Source of the DNA: Shewanella japonica
GTDB lineage: Bacteria; Pseudomonadota; Gammaproteobacteria; Enterobacterales; Shewanellaceae
Direction of reading: 5' to 3'
Length of the DNA stretch: 64,000 nucleotides
NCBI RefSeq assembly: GCF_002075795.1
Contig: NZ_CP020472.1
Location: 4,272,501-4,336,500, forward strand
Shown here: piece by piece, positions 28,462 to 35,752 of the stretch
How positions within the stretch are numbered: the first letter of the stretch is position 1
How the letters are laid out: each line of letters starts with the position of its first letter
Notes under the pieces: generated by a model
What the model was told of the DNA's origin: nothing
The model's database searches: none
What the model saw: the letters and a program-made list of their open reading frames with translations, nothing else
Made by a program: the position numbers and the translations under genes

Positions 28462-29303
28462 AACTTGTCATCGTATCAGGACGATCGGGCTCAGGTAAGT
28501 CAGTTGCTTTAAGAGTGTTAGAGGATTTAGGTTATTACTGTGTTGATAATCTGCCTCTCCCACTGATTGGCAGCCTACTAGAGCAGCTAAAAGGAAATAA
28601 TGAACTTGTCGCCATCAGTGTTGATGTGCGTAATATCGAAGAGCAAGGCAAAGTATTAGAGCAGCAAATTGCTTTGTTGTCCGACGATACCACGATCATT
28701 AGTTTATTTTTAAATGCCAATGATCAAGTACTGCTTAAACGATACAGTGAAACACGTCGATTACACCCGCTGTCAAAAAATCAAATCTCATTACAAGAAG
28801 CGATTCAACTTGAAGGTCGATTGCTCGAACCAATCGCCAAAATGGTTGATCACTACATCGACACATCTCAGCTGAATATTTACGATTTGAGCGATCAAGT
28901 CCGACAAATTCTTATGGGCAGTGTTGATAAAGAATTAGTCATTCACTTTGAATCATTTGGATTCAAGCACGGTATGCCTACTGAAGCCGACTTTATGTTT
29001 GATGTCCGCTTTTTGCCAAACCCACATTGGGAGCCTGAGTTAAGACCATTAACGGGTCTTGATCAACCAGTACAAGAATTCTTAGGCAGACAACCCCTAG
29101 TCAATAAGTTCATCTGGCAGATTGAGAATTTATTTGATACTTGGATGCCGCACCTTGAGCGCAATAATCGCAGTTACCTTACCATCGCGATTGGCTGCAC
29201 AGGTGGACAGCATCGCTCAGTTTATATTGCAGATCAACTCACACAGCGCTTCAGTAACAGTAAACACCAAGTTAGCGCTCGCCACCGAGAGCTCAACCTG
29301 TGA
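28458..29303 (+). CDS. rapZ: RNase adaptor protein RapZ
   Basis: A 281-residue P-loop protein with Walker A GRSGSGKSVAL (about residues 8-18) and the C-terminal domain with GCTGGQHRSVYIAD. In E. coli RapZ delivers the GlmZ small RNA to RNase E, controlling glucosamine-6-phosphate synthase. It lies between ptsN and ptsO as in most gammaproteobacteria. Confidence 0.95.
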   Translation: MKLVIVSGRSGSGKSVALRVLEDLGYYCVDNLPLPLIGSLLEQLKGNNELVAISVDVRNIEEQGKVLEQQIALLSDDTTIISLFLNANDQVLLKRYSETRRLHPLSKNQISLQEAIQLEGRLLEPIAKMVDHYIDTSQLNIYDLSDQVRQILMGSVDKELVIHFESFGFKHGMPTEADFMFDVRFLPNPHWEPELRPLTGLDQPVQEFLGRQPLVNKFIWQIENLFDTWMPHLERNNRSYLTIAIGCTGGQHRSVYIADQLTQRFSNSKHQVSARHRELNL

Positions 29304-29305
29304 CG

Positions 29306-29578
29306 ATGAATATCTCCAGAGAAATCACCATCAGTAATAAACTTGGGCTTCATGCTCGAGCGGCAACAAAATTAGCTATATTGGCTACGGAATTTAAAGC
29401 CAGCATTACCTTGATTCAAGGTGACAAACAAGCCAGCGCAGCGAGTGTGTTAGGTTTATTAATGCTAGAAAGTGGTATAGGAAAAGTGATTACTGTTCAG
29501 GCTGAAGGCCCTGATGCACAGCAAGCACTAGATGCGGTTTGCCAACTGATTAACGACAAATTTGACGAAGAAAGCTAA
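29306..29578 (+). CDS. ptsO: Nitrogen-PTS phosphocarrier protein NPr
   Basis: A roughly 90-residue HPr-like protein with active-site His16 in NKLGLHARAATKLA and the conserved Ser region QASAASVLGLLML. The ATG at 29306 gives His16, the same position as in E. coli NPr; a GTG two codons earlier overlaps the rapZ stop. It passes phosphate from EI-Ntr to PtsN. It is the last gene of the rpoN cluster. Confidence 0.94.
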   Translation: MNISREITISNKLGLHARAATKLAILATEFKASITLIQGDKQASAASVLGLLMLESGIGKVITVQAEGPDAQQALDAVCQLINDKFDEES

Positions 29579-29922
29579 TCCTTTTATATGGTTTAACGCT
29601 TTCAGGCTAACTCGTTGCTAGTTATCACTTACTAGCAAAACATTGAAATTTACGACCCCAAACCGCTATCAGCCATGCTTTATTAACCTCCTATTCTACT
29701 CGGGAATACGCTTAAACTAAGCTTTTGCGCTGCGCAAAGCGCATTAAAACAGTCAACGGCAAATTATCAACAACAAACAGTTATAGTTAACTATAATAAT
29801 GTCATGACCCACACCATAACCTGCTTATTTTTTATACGGCAATCAACACCATATTAGAAACTGCTTCTCCCTTTACACACTGTTAAGTTAATATTAGCAA
29901 TCGAATTTTTGAGGAGTGGCGA
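29579..29922. other. Intergenic region ptsO-mgtE (344 bp) with three dyads
   Basis: There is no ORF. TTGCTAGT/ACTAGCAA (29615-29638) is a possible ptsO terminator stem without a good T-run. TTTGCGC-T-GCGCAAA (29724-29738) and the perfect 16-base palindrome TTATAGTTAACTATAA (29781-29796) look like protein-binding dyads upstream of mgtE. I could not recognise a magnesium riboswitch. Confidence 0.5.
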
Positions 29923-31284
29923 ATGAGTATCGAAGTGATAGATAGCGAACTTACAGAACAGCGCCTAAATCAGCTCACCCAAGCACTTGGTAGTGGTATG
30001 TTTGTGCATGTGCGCAATATGCTGCATGATATGGCCGCTTCTGATGTCGCCCTCATTCTTGAGTCATCTCCCCCTAAAACACGCCAAGTGTTGTGGCAAC
30101 TTATCGACCAAGAACAAGCCGGTGAAATTCTTGAAGAACTCGGTGAAGAGTTAAAAGATTCGCTTATCAGTGGCATGACACCTGAAAAAGTTGCGCAAGC
30201 CACTTCAGGAATGGACACCGATGACCTGGCTTATATTTTACGTAGCTTGCCAGATGCAGTGTATAAGAAAGTACTGCAATCGATGAGTAGCCAAGACCGT
30301 CACCGAGTTGAACAAGCGTTATCCTACCCTGAAGATACTGCCGGCAGTATCATGAATACCGATACCGTGACTTTACGTCCTGACGTGAATATTGATGTGG
30401 TACTGCGTTACTTACGCCAACGAGGCAATTTACCCGATACGACAGATACACTCTATGTGGTCGACAAAAACGACCATGTACTTGGCGGTGTCCGTTTAGC
30501 CGATCTATTAACCTGTAACCCTAGCGAAACGATCCGCAGCATCATGGATCCGGAGCTTGAAAGTATCCCTGTTGATATGCCAGATAATGAAGTGGCACAG
30601 TTATTCGAACGTCATGACTGGATTTCAGCCCCTGTCGTTGATGAACAGCAGAAGTTATTAGGCCGTATTACCATTGATGACGTCGTCGATGTTATCCGTG
30701 AAGATGCCGAGCACTCCATGATGGGGATGGCGGGGATGGATGATGACGAGGACACATTCGGTCCCGTAATGAAAAGTACCTTCCGACGCTCTTTGTGGTT
30801 AACAATCAATTTATTTGCTGCTTTACTTGCTGCCTCTGTCAGTAACATGTTTGAAGGCACCCTTGAGCAGTTTGCCACTATTGCCATTTTAATGACCATT
30901 GTTCCGAGCATGGGCGGCGTTGCAGGTAACCAGACATTAGCTTTGGTCATTCGTGGTATTGCTCTTGGGCATATTGGTCAAAGTAACTCTCGCTGGTTAA
31001 TAGGCAAAGAGTTAGCCATTGGTTTCCTTAACGGCATTATGTGGTCAGTGTTGGTATTTTTTGCCGTTTGGCTGTGGAAAGACGATATGGCCTTAGGTGG
31101 TTTGATTGGTGGCGCCATGCTCATTAATATGACTGTTGCAGGTCTTGCAGGCGCCAGTATTCCACTCTTACTGAAAAAGTTGAACATCGATCCTGCTTTA
31201 GCAGGTGGTATGGTGCTTACCACAGTAACCGACGTCATCGGCCTATTTGCCTTTTTAGGTTTAGCTACGATCTTCTTAATGTAG
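29923..31284 (+). CDS. mgtE: Magnesium transporter MgtE
   Basis: This 453-residue protein has an N-terminal superhelical MgtE_N domain (about 25-130), two CBS domains (about 135-255) and five membrane helices (about 285-450) with MTIVPSMGGVAGNQTLALVIRG. The N and CBS domains close the pore when Mg2+ is high. GAGG precedes the start. It is a single-gene unit with its own terminator. Confidence 0.96.
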   Translation: MSIEVIDSELTEQRLNQLTQALGSGMFVHVRNMLHDMAASDVALILESSPPKTRQVLWQLIDQEQAGEILEELGEELKDSLISGMTPEKVAQATSGMDTDDLAYILRSLPDAVYKKVLQSMSSQDRHRVEQALSYPEDTAGSIMNTDTVTLRPDVNIDVVLRYLRQRGNLPDTTDTLYVVDKNDHVLGGVRLADLLTCNPSETIRSIMDPELESIPVDMPDNEVAQLFERHDWISAPVVDEQQKLLGRITIDDVVDVIREDAEHSMMGMAGMDDDEDTFGPVMKSTFRRSLWLTINLFAALLAASVSNMFEGTLEQFATIAILMTIVPSMGGVAGNQTLALVIRGIALGHIGQSNSRWLIGKELAIGFLNGIMWSVLVFFAVWLWKDDMALGGLIGGAMLINMTVAGLAGASIPLLLKKLNIDPALAGGMVLTTVTDVIGLFAFLGLATIFLM

Positions 31285-31310
31285 TCAATATCCGACCTTC
31301 GCATCTCACT

Positions 31311-31338
31311 AAATCCATGCCAAACGGCATGGATTTTT
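31311..31338 (+). terminator. Intrinsic terminator of mgtE
   Basis: The stem AATCCATGCC/GGCATGGATT with an AAAC loop is followed by TTTTTT, 27 bases after the mgtE stop. Confidence 0.88.
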
Positions 31339-31475
31339 TAATCCTTCTAAATCATAAACGACTCACTGTAACACTCCTCATTCATACTGATTAAGTGATA
31401 ATGGTTTACCGTTAATCTCACTAGAAATGACGCCCAAAAAGTCTGGTAAATTAAATTTACCAATAAATCACCACC

Positions 31476-31510
31476 TTGCACCAAAATGGATAATTTGCAC
31501 CAATGTAACA
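31476..31510 (+). promoter_or_regulatory. Two tandem NtrC-like enhancer boxes
   Basis: TGCACCAAAATGGAT (31477-31491) matches the left half and centre of the NtrC consensus TGCACCAAAATGGTGCA. TTGCACCAATGTAACA (31495-31510) repeats the left half 19 bases away. Their centres lie about 128 and 110 bases upstream of the start predicted from the -24/-12 element, the spacing seen at the E. coli glnA promoter. The right half-sites are degenerate. Confidence 0.5.
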
Positions 31511-31585
31511 CAACGCATTTTTTTAGAGTTAACACACTAAAAAACTAACTAACTGTTAATTAACGATAAAATATTTATTTCAAAA

Positions 31586-31603
31586 TTGGCACGACTATTC
31601 CAT
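31586..31603 (+). promoter_or_regulatory. Sigma-54 (-24/-12) promoter
   Basis: TTGGCACG-ACTA-TTCCAT matches the sigma-54 consensus TTGGCACG-N4-TTGCAT at all fixed positions except one (C for G at the -13 position). The GG to GC spacing is correct. Transcription would start near 31613, 70 bases before the 32-codon ORF. Confidence 0.6.
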
Positions 31604-31684
31604 ATAGATATATACCACCTTAGAGGTAGATGCATTTTTGACCAATTTATGACTCGATTAGAGATGTAATACAGGGAGTTAAGT

Positions 31685-31783
31685 ATGAATTATCTAAGAA
31701 TGTTCATTGAAAACTGTCAATATCAGTGGCACTTCTTCCATCACCTTGGATTGAGCAGCTGGGATATTGATAACAATCATTAA
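31685..31783 (+). CDS. Small ORF, 32 residues, unknown
   Basis: ATG at 31685 has GGGAG seven bases upstream. The product starts MNYLRMFIENCQYQWHFFHH and ends SSWDIDNNH. It is rich in aromatic residues and His, with one Cys and no clear membrane helix. It is the first possible gene after the sigma-54-like promoter and precedes the HTH gene by 59 bases. I recognise no family. It may be a true small protein or a leader peptide. Confidence 0.42.
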   Translation: MNYLRMFIENCQYQWHFFHHLGLSSWDIDNNH

Positions 31784-31842
31784 TCTAAAAACCTCTTAAT
31801 TTTATGAAGGTTCGTGGTTAACAAAATTGAGTAGTAGGAACA

Positions 31843-32115
31843 ATGATGACGACACTAAATCGAATATATCCAGATGAATTACAGCAACAAGTAATCAAGG
31901 AAGTAAAAGACAATAATCGATTAATTTCAGATGTTGCCAAGCAATATAATGTGTCAGCAAAAACCATTTACCAATGGGTGAAGAAAAGAAAACAACCTCT
32001 AAAATCAGTGAGCAAACAACAAGATTTAGCCACTGAAATTGCAACTGAAATAGCAAATTTGCAGAAAAGGCTATTTCAACTGAATCAAGAATTAGTGTCA
32101 GTAAAAGGACATTAA
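31843..32115 (+). CDS. Lone IS3/IS911 OrfA-like helix-turn-helix protein
   Basis: This 90-residue protein has YPDELQQQVIKEVKDNNR, then a helix-turn-helix (ISDVAKQYNVSAKTIYQWVKKRK, about residues 28-50), and a C-terminal Leu-spaced helix (ATEIANLQKRLFQLNQELV). This is the layout of OrfA of IS3-family elements, including the leucine-zipper-like end. No OrfB, terminal inverted repeats or target duplication is visible, so it is either a remnant or a domesticated DNA-binding protein. It is preceded by the small ORF and followed by a structured non-coding stretch. Confidence 0.7.
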   Translation: MMTTLNRIYPDELQQQVIKEVKDNNRLISDVAKQYNVSAKTIYQWVKKRKQPLKSVSKQQDLATEIATEIANLQKRLFQLNQELVSVKGH

Positions 32116-32549
32116 ATTCAACGTTTCGGAAAGAAAAATGACTTTAGCATTCGTCCCCATCGGAAGCTAAACAATCGCAGTGATTTTTCTTTCCAATTTT
32201 ATTTTCAAACATTGAGCGCTAACAACTCATCGTTTGAAGGCAGTTCCGACAAGAAAGGATGCGTTATTTTCGTCCCCCAGCGAAAATCTCTCTCCCCCAC
32301 CTCTCTTGTCAATTTTATACCGTGGCTTAGCCTAACGCTTAGCGTTACAAGAGTAAGGTTGAGAATAGGCAGCCACAGCCTGCAAGTCAGGTAAAAGTTT
32401 CAAGATAATGATTGCTGTTTAACTCCCCGTAGACAGCAATGGCTATTTTGAAGTACGTTACAGGGTCTAATAACAATAATATGTAACGATAAAATGTCGA
32501 AAGACAATGCAAACAAAAGCCCTAATGAAATGGATTCATTAGGGCTTTT
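32116..32549 (+). ncRNA. Candidate structured RNA with repeated C-rich hairpin loops
   Basis: There is no credible ORF, but a series of strong inverted repeats. (1) 32128-32194: a 16-bp outer stem with one mismatch, GGAAAGAAAAAT.../...ATTTTTCTTTCC, and an inner stem closing loop TCCCCAT. (2) 32248-32310: outer GACAAGAAAGG/CCTCTCTTGTC, inner ATTTTCG/CGAAAAT closing loop TCCCCCAG. (3) 32322-32376: GTGGCT/AGCCAC enclosing TAACGC-TTA-GCGTTA. (4) 32399-32452: TTCAAGATA/TATTTTGAA and ATTGCTGT/ACAGCAAT closing a loop with CTCCCC. (5) A terminator at 32515-32549. The plus strand is favoured because an upstream promoter and a downstream terminator fit. No known RNA family was recognised. Confidence 0.45.
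32515..32549. terminator. Bidirectional terminator between the structured RNA and the Gly/Tyr-rich protein gene
   Basis: A long stem, AAAAGCCCTAATGAA/TTCATTAGGGCTTTT, with an ATGGA loop. It can end transcription from the left unit and from the minus-strand gene on the right. Confidence 0.85.
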
Positions 32550-32619
32550 ACCTTTCTAGGCACAGTATACAGCGCTACTGCTAACGAATGAGCGACGGGC
32601 TTTAAAAAACAATGGTTAA

Positions 32620-33210
32620 TTATTGCTTACCTTTTTCAAGTTCAAAATAACGTTCAGTCGACCAGTCAAAATAATACTCATGACCATCCCATTCATAGTA
32701 GGTATGACCATCACGTTGTATCACTCGTGCATTGTCTGGCAACTTGCTAATCCCTTTTGCATACTCAATGCTAGTGGTTGTTCGTTTTGGCGCTTCAACT
32801 GCTGTGACTGGTTCAACATAGTTATTACGGGATTGGTTGTTCATATAACGATCACGGTAATAACGGTCGTAATAATCGTATCGATAAGGATAACGCCAAC
32901 CATTGCCCCATCTTCCTCCCCAACCATTATAGCCCCAACGGTTATTCCAACCACTGCTCCATCCTACGCCAATACTGGGTCCCCAATAATTGTTGTAACC
33001 TACTCCCCAGCGTACTGACGAACCTGAATAACGATCATAACGATGACTGCCAGCTGAATGGCGATGTTTAGCACCATTTTCTGTAGCAACAGCGCTCATT
33101 GAAGAAGTACGAAAAGATTCAGCCATAACATGTGAAGGCAGAATAGCCAGAGTCAGGCTTATTGATACGAATAACATCGACAATCGGTGAGGTTGACTGA
33201 ATATTGCCAT
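32620..33210 (-). CDS. Secreted Gly/Tyr/Arg-rich protein (DUF6515-like)
   Basis: The ATG at 33210 has AGGAG seven bases upstream and opens a signal peptide (about residues 1-31, ending HVMAES). The middle is low-complexity and rich in Gly, Trp, Tyr, Asn and Arg (YNNYWGPSIGVGWSSGW; YRYDYYDRYYRDRY). The C-terminus is a compact domain with LPDNARVIQRDGHTYYEWDG and YYFDWSTERYFEL. It resembles DUF6515-type envelope proteins; function unknown. A GTG start at 33237 is possible but less likely. Confidence 0.7.
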   Translation of the reverse strand: MAIFSQPHRLSMLFVSISLTLAILPSHVMAESFRTSSMSAVATENGAKHRHSAGSHRYDRYSGSSVRWGVGYNNYWGPSIGVGWSSGWNNRWGYNGWGGRWGNGWRYPYRYDYYDRYYRDRYMNNQSRNNYVEPVTAVEAPKRTTTSIEYAKGISKLPDNARVIQRDGHTYYEWDGHEYYFDWSTERYFELEKGKQ

Positions 33211-33358
33211 TTGATCGCTCCTAGGCTGAAAGATCACAAAGCCAATTAATATCAGTTTACCCTAAAAAGCCACTGAACCAATAATCTTGGCTTAACCCAA
33301 TATTATATAAATGCTATAGTGCGCCCCAAAGAGCGATTATAAAAAGAGTGAATTAGCC

Positions 33359-34840
33359 ATGAGTTTTAAGGATTTACGTAGCTTCATCGATCACCTCGAA
33401 GCCAATGGTGAATTAAAGCGTATTAGTTATCCTGTTGATCCTAATCTAGAAATGACGGAAATTGCCGATCGTGTACTTCGATCTGGCGGTCCTGCATTGC
33501 TTTTTGAAAATCCAACAGACAAATCTATGCCTGTTTTAGTGAACTTATTTGGCACTCCAAAACGGGTTGCCATGGCACTCGGTAAAGAGGATCCTCTCGC
33601 CCTACGTGAAGTCGGTGAGTTATTAGCATTCTTAAAAGAGCCAGAGCCGCCTAGTGGTTTTAAAGATGCGATCGCGAAAATCCCAAAATTCAAGCAAGCA
33701 CTCAATATGCCGCCTAAAACGGTCCGTAATCCACCATGCCAAGAAATCGTCATCACTGGCGATGAAGTGGATCTAACAAACTTACCTGTTCAACATTGTT
33801 GGCCTGGTGATGTGGCACCTTTGGTGACTTGGGGTTTAACCATCACTAAAGGCCCGCGCCAAAAACGCCAAAACTTAGGTATTTACCGTCAGCAGTTACT
33901 GGGTAAAAACAAATTAATAATGCGCTGGCTCGATCATCGTGGCGGCGCATTAGACTTTAAAGATTTCAAAGAAAAGCACCCAGGTGAGCGCTACCCTGTG
34001 GTCGTTGCTTTAGGCTCAGATCCTGTCACCATCTTAGGTGCGGTGACACCTGTACCTGACTCAATGAGTGAATATGCCTTTGCAGGCTTACTGCGTGGTG
34101 AACGCACTGAGGTCTGTAAAGCGATTAGCTGTGACTTAGAAGTTCCAGCCACCAGCGAGATCATTTTAGAAGGCTATATCGACCCTGAAGAAATGGCAGA
34201 AGAAGGACCCTATGGCGACCATACTGGTTACTATAACGAGACAGACAAGTTCCCAGTTTTCACCGTCACTCACATGACACAGCGTAAAGACGCCATATAT
34301 CACAGCACATACACTGGCCGTCCACCTGATGAGCCGGCAATGTTAGGCGTGGCATTAAACGAAGTCTTTGTGCCTATTTTACGCAAGCAATATCCTGAAA
34401 TTATTGACTTCTACCTGCCGCCAGAAGGCTGCTCGTACCGTATGGCAGTCATTTCAATTCGTAAGCAATATGCAGGCCATGCCAAACGCGTCATGATGGG
34501 AGCTTGGTCTTTCTTACGTCAGTTCATGTATACCAAGTTCATTATTATTGTTGATGAAGACGTGAATTGTCGTGATTGGCAGGATGTCATCTGGGCTATT
34601 ACCACCCGGATGGATCCAACTCGCGATACCGTCATGGTCGACAATACGCCGATTGATTATTTAGATTTCGCTTCTCCTGTGGCGGGTTTAGGCTCAAAAA
34701 TGGGACTGGATGCCACCAATAAATGGCCAGGCGAAACCGACAGAGAATGGGGAACGCCGATAGTGATGGATCCCAAAGTGAAAGAAAAGATTGATGATAT
34801 TTGGGAAGAATTAGGTATTGATGATGCACCAACGCTATAA
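33359..34840 (+). CDS. ubiD: 3-octaprenyl-4-hydroxybenzoate carboxy-lyase
   Basis: UbiD removes the ring carboxylate in ubiquinone synthesis using prenylated FMN made by UbiX. The 493-residue protein begins MSFKDLRSFIDHLEANGELKRI. It carries the family core with WGLTITKGPRQKRQNLGIYRQQL, EGPYGDHTGYYN and a Lys/Glu-rich C-terminus, at the usual length. fre lies downstream, an association known from E. coli. Confidence 0.97.
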   Translation: MSFKDLRSFIDHLEANGELKRISYPVDPNLEMTEIADRVLRSGGPALLFENPTDKSMPVLVNLFGTPKRVAMALGKEDPLALREVGELLAFLKEPEPPSGFKDAIAKIPKFKQALNMPPKTVRNPPCQEIVITGDEVDLTNLPVQHCWPGDVAPLVTWGLTITKGPRQKRQNLGIYRQQLLGKNKLIMRWLDHRGGALDFKDFKEKHPGERYPVVVALGSDPVTILGAVTPVPDSMSEYAFAGLLRGERTEVCKAISCDLEVPATSEIILEGYIDPEEMAEEGPYGDHTGYYNETDKFPVFTVTHMTQRKDAIYHSTYTGRPPDEPAMLGVALNEVFVPILRKQYPEIIDFYLPPEGCSYRMAVISIRKQYAGHAKRVMMGAWSFLRQFMYTKFIIIVDEDVNCRDWQDVIWAITTRMDPTRDTVMVDNTPIDYLDFASPVAGLGSKMGLDATNKWPGETDREWGTPIVMDPKVKEKIDDIWEELGIDDAPTL

Positions 34841-34841
34841 T

Positions 34842-34857
34842 GGTGATCTATATCACA
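34842..34857 (+). promoter_or_regulatory. CRP-like site upstream of fre
   Basis: GGTGATCTATATCACA matches 14 of 16 positions of the CRP core TGTGATCTAGATCACA. It lies 71 bases before the fre start, immediately after the ubiD stop. In Shewanella, CRP is the main activator of anaerobic respiration. Confidence 0.55.
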
Positions 34858-34927
34858 CTAGCGCAACCTAGACCCTACATATATAAAAGAAAATAACCCT
34901 TCATAGAAAGGGCTAAAAGGATGTTAG

Positions 34928-35626
34928 ATGAACACCATTCGCTGTAAAGTTGTTAGCGTCACCCCATTTAACGACGCCGTGTTTCAGGTCACCTTACAAC
35001 CTGAAGCGGCGTTTGATTTTAAAGCAGGTCAATACTTATCTATTGTCATGGGCGAAAAAGACAAACGGCCATTCTCAATTGCTTCAGCGCCAGGTGCTGA
35101 ACTAATTGAGCTACATATTGGTGCAGCTGTCTCAGAAAGCTACCCAATGCAAGTCGTTGAGCGCCTTAAAACCAATGACTACATAGATATTGAAGCTCCA
35201 GCAGGAAATGCATTTTTACGTCAAGAAAGTAACCGTCCACGTATTATGGTTGCTGGCGGTACAGGGTTTTCTTACATCAAAAGCATCATCGAGCAACAAA
35301 TTGCGACAGGCCAAACCGTCGCGACTCAGTTTTATTGGGGTTGCCGCACAGAAGAAGCCATGTACTACCAAGCTATCGCACGTCAATGGCATGAAGAGCA
35401 TAACTGGTTAGAGTTTATCCCAGTGGTTGAAGAAGCCCCTGCTAATTGGAATGGTAAGCAAGCCAATTTATTAGCACAAATTAAGCAAGACTATGTCAGC
35501 TTAGTTGGCTATGACATCTACATTGCTGGCCGCTTTGATATGGTCGGTGCAGCCCGTGAAGTATTTCGTGAAATGGGTGTCGATGAAGCTCATCTCTACG
35601 GAGATGCATTCGCCTTTATTAAGTAA
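34928..35626 (+). CDS. fre: NAD(P)H-flavin reductase
   Basis: A 232-residue Fre/LuxG-type reductase with the flavin-binding motif KRPFSIASAP (about residues 46-55) and the nucleotide-binding motif VAGGTGFSYIKSI (about residues 108-120). It reduces free flavins using NAD(P)H. It follows ubiD by 87 bases, with its own CRP-like site, and ends at a terminator. Confidence 0.93.
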   Translation: MNTIRCKVVSVTPFNDAVFQVTLQPEAAFDFKAGQYLSIVMGEKDKRPFSIASAPGAELIELHIGAAVSESYPMQVVERLKTNDYIDIEAPAGNAFLRQESNRPRIMVAGGTGFSYIKSIIEQQIATGQTVATQFYWGCRTEEAMYYQAIARQWHEEHNWLEFIPVVEEAPANWNGKQANLLAQIKQDYVSLVGYDIYIAGRFDMVGAAREVFREMGVDEAHLYGDAFAFIK

Positions 35627-35687
35627 TTAAAGGCGAATTGATAGCAAGCTATTCAACCTTCTCAAAATTGAATCCTTGCTGCCCAAC

Positions 35688-35718
35688 AAAAAGCCGACTA
35701 TCTCAGTCGGCTTTTTTG
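35688..35718 (+). terminator. Intrinsic terminator of fre
   Basis: The stem AAAAGCCGACT/AGTCGGCTTTT is followed by further T residues, 60 bases after fre. A-rich sequence on the left lets it also end the minus-strand regulator gene. Confidence 0.9.
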
Positions 35719-35752
35719 TTATTTGCGCTCGTTTACAGCATCAACTTAAGGG

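Larger units (their letters stand above)
31339..31684. other. Intergenic region mgtE to small ORF (346 bp)
   Basis: This AT-rich gap holds the NtrC-like boxes and the sigma-54-like promoter listed separately. Nothing else convincing was seen on either strand. Confidence 0.6.

Noticed and set aside
29579..29922. M-box magnesium riboswitch before mgtE
   Set aside because: No recognisable conserved core; only simple dyads are visible.
32212..32394. 60-codon ORF within the structured-RNA region
   Set aside because: No ribosome-binding site, biased composition, and it spans the hairpins; RNA structure explains the sequence better.
32116..32460. A CsrB-type sRNA on the minus strand
   Set aside because: The loops would carry GGGGA, but there are only about four such motifs (CsrB has many more) and no T-run terminator follows on that strand.
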